DNA from: Bacteroidales bacterium
GTDB lineage: Bacteria > Bacteroidota > Bacteroidia > Bacteroidales > WCHB1-69
Direction of reading: 5' to 3'
Length of the DNA: 64,000 bases
Assembly: GCA_017649855.1 (NCBI GenBank)
Contig: JAGCGA010000024.1
Location: forward strand, 1 to 64,000
A model generated the notes under the pieces. It worked only from the letters and a program-made list of their open reading frames with translations. It was not told the DNA's origin and ran no database searches. Made by a program: the position numbers and the translations under genes. Positions 58,674 to 64,000 of this stretch are shown in pieces. How positions within the stretch are numbered: the first letter of the stretch is position 1; every line of letters starts with the position of its first letter.

Positions 58674-61274
58674 TTATTTCTGATAGAATACGAACTTGCC
58701 GTCCTCCACGGAGTCCACCATGATGACGCTGTCGGGTTTGATATCCTCCGCCAAGATGATCTTGGAGAGTTCGTTGAGGATATATTTCTGGATCACCCGT
58801 TTCAGCGGGCGGGCGCCATAGAGCGGGTCGTAGCCCAGATTCGACAGCAGGTCCATCGCATAGCGGGTGAACTCGACCTTGATATTGCGTTGTGACAGCA
58901 GGTCGCCCAACTGCGAGATCTGCAGGTTGATGATCTCCTTGATCTCCTTCTTGGAGAGCGGCTGGAACATCACCACCTCGTCGATACGGTTGAGGAATTC
59001 GGGTTTGAGCGACTTCTTCAGCAGGTCGGTTACCTCCGCCTTGGTCCGGTCGAAGACCTCCTCGTCGGTCAGGTTGGCGCGGTCGGAGTAGTTCTCCTGG
59101 ATGATGTTGGAGCCCAGGTTGGAGGTCATGATGATGATGGTGTTCTTGAAGTCGGCCAGACGACCCTTGTTGTCGGTCAGACGGCCATCGTCGAGCACCT
59201 GCAGCAGCACGTTGAAGACATCCGGGTGAGCCTTCTCGATCTCATCGAAGAGGATGACGGAATAGGGTTTGCGGCGCACCTTCTCGGTCAGCTGTCCGCC
59301 CTCGTCGTAGCCCACATAGCCGGGAGGCGAGCCGATGAGTCGGGAGACGGAGTGCGGCTCCTGGAACTCGCTCATATCGAACCGGATGATGGCATCCTCC
59401 GTGTTGAACAGATACTCTGCCAAGGCTTTGGCCAACTCGGTCTTGCCGACGCCGGTTGTGCCCATGAAGATGAACGAGCCGATCGGGCGCTTGGGGTCTT
59501 GCAGGCCAGCCCTGCTGCGGCGGATGGCGTTGGACACAGCCGCGATGGCCTCGTCCTGGCCCACCACCCTCTTGTGCAGTTCTTCCTCCAGGTGGAGCAG
59601 CTTGGACTTCTCGCTCTGCATCATCTTGCTGACGGGGATGCCGGTCCAGCGGGCCACCACCTCGGCGATGTCGTCGGCACCGACCTTCTCGTCAATCATG
59701 GCCTTGTCGCCTTGCAGCGCCTCAAGCTCGGCCTGCAGCTTCTGCATCATGTCCTCATCGTTCTTGATGAGTCCGTAGCGCAGCTCTGCCACACGGCCGT
59801 AGTTGCCTTGGCGCTCCTCGTTCTGGGCCTCCAGCTTGTAAGCCTCGATCTCGTCCTTGCAGTGCTGGATCTTGTCCATAATCTCCTTCTCGCTGCGCCA
59901 CTTGGTGGAGATGGCGTTGCGCTTCTCCTGCAGTTCGGAGATGGTCTTGCTGAGCGCTTTCACCTTGTCGTCGTCGGCATTCTCGCGCTTGATGGCTTCG
60001 CGTTCAATCTCCAGCTGGCTGATCTTATGCTCCACGTCGTCCAACTCTTCGGGCACGGAGTTGATCTCCAGCTTCAGCTTGGCGGCAGCCTCGTCTATCA
60101 GGTCGATAGCCTTGTCGGGCAGGAAACGGTCGCCGATATAGCGCTGCGACAGCTCCACGGCGGCGATGATGGCCTCATCGAGGATCTTGACCTGATGATG
60201 GTTCTCATAGCGCTCCTTCAGTCCACGCAAGATGGAGATGGCGTTATATTTGTCGGGCTCTTCGATACGGACGGGCTGGAAACGACGCTCCAGGGCTTTG
60301 TCCTTCTCGAAGTACTTCTGATATTCATCCAGGGTGGTGGCACCGATGGAGCGCAGCTCACCACGGGCGAGGGCGGGCTTCAGGATGTTGGCGGCATCCA
60401 TGGCACCATCGCCGGAAGCGCCGGCGCCCACCAGCGTGTGGATCTCATCAATGAAGAGGATGATCTCGCCGTTGGAGGCGATGACCTCGTTGATGACGCT
60501 CTTGAGACGCTCCTCGAACTCGCCTTTGTACTTGGCACCGGCAATCAGGGCGCCCATGTCGAGGGAGAAGATCTTCTTGGTCTTTAGGTTCTCGGGGATG
60601 TCGCCACTCACGAGTCGCTGCGCCAAGCCCTCGGCGATGGCGGTCTTGCCGACACCGGCCTCGCCGATGAGGATCGGGTTGTTCTTCGTTCTACGCGACA
60701 ATATCTGCAACACACGACGAATCTCCTCGTCACGACCGATGACAGGGTCAAGCTTGCCGTTGCGGGCCATATCGTTGAGGTTACGGGCGTATTTGTTCAG
60801 GGCATTGTAGGTCTCCTCGTTGTTGGCGCTGTTGACCTTGTTGCCTTTGTGCAACTCTTGGATAGCACTCTTGAGTCCCTTCTCGGTCATGCCGGCATCC
60901 TTCAGGATCTGGGAGACCCTGTCGCCGGCCATGAGCAGGCCGTAGAGCAGGTGTTCGAGGGAGACGAACTCATCGCCGGAGTCCTGACAGAAGAGGATGG
61001 CCTTCTGCAACGCCTGCTGCGCGCCACCGCCGAGGTAGAACTCGCCACCGGACACTTTGGGCAGGCGGGACATCTCTTTGTCAACGACTGCCGCCACGAC
61101 CTTCGGATCGCACTCCTGCTTGCGCATCAGGAACGGCACCACATTGTCGTCCATCTCCAACATCGATTTCAAAATATGCAGATTGTCTATCTGCTGGTTC
61201 TGATTCCGCATCGCAATCATCTGCGCATTGGAAATCACTTCTTGGGTTTTGATTGTTAAGTTATTTGGGTTCAT
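58674..61274 (-). CDS. clpB: ATP-dependent disaggregase ClpB
   Basis: An 866-aa AAA+ chaperone: Clp N-terminal domain (1-150), AAA1 with Walker [16 protein letters not shown] (near 205) and [15 protein letters not shown], the coiled-coil middle domain (about 400-530) that recruits DnaK, and AAA2 with [15 protein letters not shown] (near 610) and [16 protein letters not shown]. It rescues aggregated proteins with DnaK/DnaJ. Length and domain order are normal for the family. Its promoter region contains a sigma-54-like element and a 13-bp palindrome. Confidence 0.98.
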   Translation of the reverse strand: MNPNNLTIKTQEVISNAQMIAMRNQNQQIDNLHILKSMLEMDDNVVPFLMRKQECDPKVVAAVVDKEMSRLPKVSGGEFYLGGGAQQALQKAILFCQDSGDEFVSLEHLLYGLLMAGDRVSQILKDAGMTEKGLKSAIQELHKGNKVNSANNEETYNALNKYARNLNDMARNGKLDPVIGRDEEIRRVLQILSRRTKNNPILIGEAGVGKTAIAEGLAQRLVSGDIPENLKTKKIFSLDMGALIAGAKYKGEFEERLKSVINEVIASNGEIILFIDEIHTLVGAGASGDGAMDAANILKPALARGELRSIGATTLDEYQKYFEKDKALERRFQPVRIEEPDKYNAISILRGLKERYENHHQVKILDEAIIAAVELSQRYIGDRFLPDKAIDLIDEAAAKLKLEINSVPEELDDVEHKISQLEIEREAIKRENADDDKVKALSKTISELQEKRNAISTKWRSEKEIMDKIQHCKDEIEAYKLEAQNEERQGNYGRVAELRYGLIKNDEDMMQKLQAELEALQGDKAMIDEKVGADDIAEVVARWTGIPVSKMMQSEKSKLLHLEEELHKRVVGQDEAIAAVSNAIRRSRAGLQDPKRPIGSFIFMGTTGVGKTELAKALAEYLFNTEDAIIRFDMSEFQEPHSVSRLIGSPPGYVGYDEGGQLTEKVRRKPYSVILFDEIEKAHPDVFNVLLQVLDDGRLTDNKGRLADFKNTIIIMTSNLGSNIIQENYSDRANLTDEEVFDRTKAEVTDLLKKSLKPEFLNRIDEVVMFQPLSKKEIKEIINLQISQLGDLLSQRNIKVEFTRYAMDLLSNLGYDPLYGARPLKRVIQKYILNELSKIILAEDIKPDSVIMVDSVEDGKFVFYQK

Positions 61275-61324
61275 ATCGTATTCCTTTCATTGATTTATAA
61301 AAACAAAAAAACATCCTACCTTAC

Positions 61325-61340
61325 TGCAAGGATGTTGCCA
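61325..61340 (-). promoter_or_regulatory. Sigma-54-like -24/-12 element before clpB
   Basis: The minus strand reads TGGCAACATCCTTGCA, with GG and GC exactly 10 bp apart and a perfect TTGCA -12 half. It lies 51 bp before the clpB start, giving a leader of about 40 nt. Confidence 0.45.
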
Positions 61341-61352
61341 AAAGGAAAAATA

Positions 61353-61365
61353 TGACAAAATGTCA
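61353..61365. promoter_or_regulatory. 13-bp palindrome upstream of clpB
   Basis: TGACAAAATGTCA has perfect TGACA/TGTCA arms and lies 12 bp upstream of the sigma-54-like -24 box; a possible regulator site. Confidence 0.4.
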
Positions 61366-61384
61366 GTCGGATGGGTTGAAAGCT

Positions 61385-62098
61385 CTAATTCAGATCCCAA
61401 CAGAGGGTGATGATATCCTTCCAAGGAAGCTGGAAGCGGGCTGCCAAGGGCTGGTGGCACACGGTCCCGTCGTAGCAATAGACGCACTGCATCAGCTGCG
61501 GGTTTTTCTGGAGGGCATAGCGGATCTTGGGATGGACCAGCAGATCCAGCAACAAGGGCAGCAGCAGGTTAGAGAGCGCCAAGGTGATGCCGAAGTTAGA
61601 GATCTGCTCAAAGAAAATCTTGTCCACCACATACTCCTGCTGATTGTCATGGAGCAGATCCCAGGCAAAAGCGGCGGCCTTTTTCTCGAGCAGCAGCTGA
61701 AGGGATTTTTCCGAGAGTGTGGATAGATTCTGGGACGAGAAGAGGATCTGTTCAGGCTTTATCTTCTCCAGTTCCTCCTCGGTGAAGTCCGTTTGTTTGA
61801 CGAGCACCTTGGCCAGGGAGGCCAGCACGGTGAAGTCATCTTCAAAAACGGCACCCGCCTCGGCATATTCCTCGTCTGTGAAGTGGGCGTGGGTGCCAAA
61901 GCCGTGCTGCATATAGACGATGACATGGTTCTCCACTAGCGTCTGCACCGACTCCGGAGGCAGGATGCTGTAGGAAGCCTGGGGATTGTCATCCTTCACC
62001 AAGGCCAACGTAGTCTTGGGCATGGGATGCTCCACCTTGAGGGGGTACTCTGCCACATCGGGGGTCGGGGTTTCGGTGATCAGGACTAAATCTTTCAT
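61385..62098 (-). CDS. Alanine dehydrogenase-like protein lacking the NAD-binding domain
   Basis: A 237-aa protein whose two halves resemble the discontinuous catalytic domain of alanine dehydrogenase/transhydrogenase. Residues ~45-150 (LPPESVQTLVENHVIVYMQHGFGTHAHFTDEEYAEAG; LVKQTDFTEEELEKIKPEQILFSS; LEKKAAAFAWDLL) match the N-terminal part, and ~165-237 (ITLALSNLLLPLLLDLL; QCVYCYDGTVCHQPLAARFQLPWKDI) match the C-terminal part. The intervening ~150-residue Rossmann domain with its GxGxxG loop is absent and the frame is intact. The residue aligned with the pyruvate-binding arginine appears to be Ser. It lies 12 bp downstream of tsaE, where related genomes carry full-length ald. Redox catalysis is unlikely. 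Confidence 0.72.
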   Translation of the reverse strand: MKDLVLITETPTPDVAEYPLKVEHPMPKTTLALVKDDNPQASYSILPPESVQTLVENHVIVYMQHGFGTHAHFTDEEYAEAGAVFEDDFTVLASLAKVLVKQTDFTEEELEKIKPEQILFSSQNLSTLSEKSLQLLLEKKAAAFAWDLLHDNQQEYVVDKIFFEQISNFGITLALSNLLLPLLLDLLVHPKIRYALQKNPQLMQCVYCYDGTVCHQPLAARFQLPWKDIITLCWDLN

Positions 62099-62110
62099 GA
62101 CAGGATTCGT

Positions 62111-62521
62111 TTAGAAGATGAAACGGCGCATGGTGCCGTCATCGGTGCGTTGGATGGTCACGGGCACATAGTCGCCCTGGAGGATGCTCTCCACCTTCTC
62201 GGTCCACTCGATGAAGCAATAGCAGCCGCTGGCGAGGTATTCCTCGAAGCCGATGTTGGTAGCCTCGCGGGGTTCGTCAATACGATAGAAGTCGAAATGA
62301 TAGACGGGCTCGCCATGGTCGGTCCAGTATTCGTTGACGATGGCGAAGGTAGGGGAAGAGGTGTTGTCCTGCACGCCGAGTTGTTGGCACCATGCCTTGA
62401 TGAGCGTGGTCTTGCCGGCGCCCATCTCGCCATGGAAGCCGAAGACACGTTCTTGCGGGTAGTGTTCCATGATAGCACGCGCCACCCTCCCGAGGTCCTG
62501 TTCTGTTGCGATGAGTTCCAT
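62111..62521 (-). CDS. tsaE: tRNA threonylcarbamoyladenosine biosynthesis ATPase TsaE
   Basis: A 136-aa P-loop ATPase: FGFHGEMGAGKTTLIKAWCQQLG (Walker A near 33), SPTFAIVNEY and YHFDFYRIDEPREATNIGFEEYL. It supports TsaBD in making t6A37 of ANN-decoding tRNAs. A -7 box lies about 30 bp upstream (62550-62557, minus strand TACATTTG). Confidence 0.95.
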   Translation of the reverse strand: MELIATEQDLGRVARAIMEHYPQERVFGFHGEMGAGKTTLIKAWCQQLGVQDNTSSPTFAIVNEYWTDHGEPVYHFDFYRIDEPREATNIGFEEYLASGCYCFIEWTEKVESILQGDYVPVTIQRTDDGTMRRFIF

Positions 62522-62549
62522 AGTGTTAGTGAAGTCGCTTTTACGGGTG

Positions 62550-62557
62550 CAAATGTA
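62550..62557 (-). promoter_or_regulatory. -7 element of tsaE
   Basis: The minus strand reads TACATTTG, 29 bp before the start at 62521. Confidence 0.5.
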
Positions 62558-62687
62558 TAAAAAATAATGAAATGAGCGTCATAGTCCTTTAGACATAGCC
62601 CTGCGTGCTCCCCGGCGCCTGCACGAAGTTGTCGGGGGAGAAGAAACGAATGGCGTCCATCATAGGAGGCATGGCACCTTCACTATC

Positions 62688-63152
62688 CTACTCTTTCACC
62701 ACCTTCCACGTGTCACGCAGGCCATCGGCAGAGAGGTAGAGCATATAGGTACCCGTGGGGAATGCGGAGAGATCCAGCAACGTTGCAGCGGCTTCAAAAG
62801 AGCCCTGCTTTACCATCTGACCCGACATATTCAAGATCTGATAGTAGCCCTTTTTCACATCGTGATTGAAGCGCAGGCAGACCTCCCCTTTGGTCGGGTT
62901 GGGATAGATGCGCACGGTCAGCTTGTCGCCCAAGGACTCCTCATAATAGGCGGCTGGCGCCTCCGTGGTGCTGGCGGCGGAAGTGGCGACAGGGCTTTGC
63001 GCCACCTCATTGCGCAGTTCCACTGTCTTGCGCACGATCCGGTTGCCGGCTTCGTCATATTCGTAGGTACGCGGCAAGGCATTCTGGGCATTCAAGGCGA
63101 CCATACTCAGAAGAAGCATCCCCAATAAGCAAAAATATCTTTTCATATCCAA
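62688..63152 (-). CDS. Mini T9SS cargo with a YD-like motif and sorting domain
   Basis: A 154-aa protein: signal peptide ending LNAQ, then YEYDEAGNRIVRKTVEL (a single RHS/YD-repeat-like unit), a 30-residue Ala/Ser/Thr linker, and a type A T9SS sorting domain (VRIYPNPTKGEVCLRF to WKVVKE, about 75-154). More than half of the mature protein is sorting signal. The initiator could be the first Met (63152) or the third codon (63146). Such short cargo may serve as a surface-attached peptide; no enzymatic part is present. Confidence 0.8.
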   Translation of the reverse strand: MDMKRYFCLLGMLLLSMVALNAQNALPRTYEYDEAGNRIVRKTVELRNEVAQSPVATSAASTTEAPAAYYEESLGDKLTVRIYPNPTKGEVCLRFNHDVKKGYYQILNMSGQMVKQGSFEAAATLLDLSAFPTGTYMLYLSADGLRDTWKVVKE

Positions 63153-63185
63153 GCGTGTTTGTATTCAACACTATATTAACGGGTG

Positions 63186-63193
63186 CAAAATTA
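63186..63193 (-). promoter_or_regulatory. -7 element of the mini T9SS gene, overlapping the aroC stop
   Basis: The minus strand reads TAATTTTG; its first three bases are the aroC stop codon (63191-63193). Confidence 0.5.
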
Positions 63194-64000
63194 GCATTTT
63201 TTTTGAGAATCGGCAAGGAGGATAAAATCCATTGTCGTGATGGCGGCCATGGCCTCCACTACGGGCAGCACGCGCGGCGCCACGCAGCGGTCATTGCGAT
63301 CGGACCCCTCATAGACGGCCGGTTCCCCGTCGTATGTGATGGTCTCCTGCGCAAAGCGGACGGTCGGGATGGGTTTGAAGGCGACGGTGAAGGTCACCTC
63401 CTCGCCGTTGGTGATGCCCGCCTGCACCCCACCGTCGTGGTTGGTGCGGAAGGAGAAGTCAGGGTTCTGCACATCGTTGTACTGGCTACCGCACATCCGG
63501 GCAGCCTCATAGCCGGCCCCTATCTCGAAGCCTTTGGCGGCGTTGATGGAGAGCATCGCGGAGGCGAGACGGGCGGAGAACTTGTCATAGACGGGCTCGC
63601 CCAGCCCGGCGGGCACGTGCCGGATATGGCCGCGCACCACAGCGCCCATGGTGTCGCCCTCACGTGCCGGCGCGGCCATGCTGACGACCTCGGAGGTCAC
63701 CTCCACGCCATACCGTCGCAGCACGAGTTTGGCGATGGCTCCCGCCACCACCCGGCACACCGTCTGACGCGCCGAAGCCCGTCCACACAACTCATTGTCC
63801 GTATAGCCATATTTTTTGAAGTAGGTGTAAGAGGCGTGGGAAGGACGAATCACCTCGCGTTGGGCAGAGACCTTCACATCGCGGTTTGCAATGCGGAAGA
63901 GGATGTCTTCGCCAGTAGTAAAGCCCTGCTCATCCAAGCCTGCAAGAAACTGCACCTGGTCGGTCTCACCGCGCTGCGTGGAGAGGGCACTGTGGTCCGG
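63191..64000 (-). CDS. aroC: Chorismate synthase (5' part outside the window)
   Basis: The frame stays open to the window edge (reading PDHSALSTQRGETDQVQFLAG), so the N-terminus is missing. Visible motifs: IRPSHASYTYFKKYG, the signature GRASARQTVCRVVAGAIAK (usually GRxSARET), GLGEPVYDKFSARLASAMLSI, KGFEIG and the C-terminal APRVLPVVEAMAA. It converts EPSP to chorismate with reduced FMN. The glutamate of the SARET signature is Gln here. Confidence 0.93.
   Translation of the reverse strand, partial: PDHSALSTQRGETDQVQFLAGLDEQGFTTGEDILFRIANRDVKVSAQREVIRPSHASYTYFKKYGYTDNELCGRASARQTVCRVVAGAIAKLVLRRYGVEVTSEVVSMAAPAREGDTMGAVVRGHIRHVPAGLGEPVYDKFSARLASAMLSINAAKGFEIGAGYEAARMCGSQYNDVQNPDFSFRTNHDGGVQAGITNGEEVTFTVAFKPIPTVRFAQETITYDGEPAVYEGSDRNDRCVAPRVLPVVEAMAAITTMDFILLADSQKKC

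Overview
The window comes from a member of the Bacteroidota, most likely order Bacteroidales. Five proteins carry type IX secretion (T9SS) C-terminal sorting domains, lipoproteins have Bacteroidota-style lipoboxes, many genes are preceded by the phylum-specific -7 promoter element TAnnTTTG, and family-restricted genes such as DUF3822 and DUF4290 are present. The genus cannot be told from the sequence. Most of the window is GC-balanced to GC-rich. Several blocks are clearly more AT-rich by eye (1221-3470, 7380-8970, 11470-12600, 40200-41100) and hold glycosyltransferases, a HipBST-like module, a Fic protein and a RhuM protein, which suggests acquired accessory DNA.

Layout. 1-10150 is a surface-polysaccharide and envelope neighbourhood: the tail of a T9SS cargo, two AT-rich glycosyltransferases, a CDP-glycerol-type glycerophosphotransferase overlapping a YfhO-like membrane protein, the hipB-hipS-hipT cassette, and another glycosyltransferase. 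10147-12539 has a lipoprotein aldo/keto reductase with ferredoxin domains and a Fic AMP-transferase with a palindromic operator. 12880-21660 has dnaE, an NfeD/ClpP-class membrane protease translationally coupled to an Omp85-like barrel, and a secreted CotH-family protein. 21766-28076 is the distal half of the spc/alpha ribosomal operon (rpmD-rplO-secY-map-infA-rpmJ-rpsM-rpsK-rpsD-rpoA-rplQ), cut off from its usual upstream genes. 28448-31979 is a lipoprotein-psd-glycosyltransferase operon. 32103-37175 has rocD, DUF4290, a NatAB-type ABC exporter and a GNAT acetyltransferase. 37444-46193 has a large beta-helix T9SS protein, RhuM, a DMT transporter, a cysteine-desulfurase-like enzyme, a threonine-dehydrogenase-type SDR and a TlpA-like protein.

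46295-51037 has two tRNA-Val genes, then pth, rsmD, DUF3822, a deoxynucleoside kinase, folK and a 49-codon small gene. 51234-55963 has another T9SS protein and rplM-rpsI-rpsB-tsf. 55964-64000 has a strongly structured candidate RNA gene, htpG, clpB, a shortened alanine-dehydrogenase-like gene, tsaE, a mini T9SS protein and the start-truncated aroC.

Most interesting signals: (i) an alanine dehydrogenase homologue from which the NAD-binding domain appears cleanly removed; (ii) a 40-bp palindromic repeat that supplies a stop codon in one place and lies in frame inside a T9SS sorting domain in another; (iii) sigma-54-like -24/-12 elements in front of both chaperone genes; (iv) an approximately 280-nt RNA with paired ends and a U-tract between rplM and htpG; (v) a tripartite HipBST-like module with an altered autophosphorylation motif and three operator copies; (vi) intergenic arrays that keep a strict 7-bp period while the unit sequence changes.
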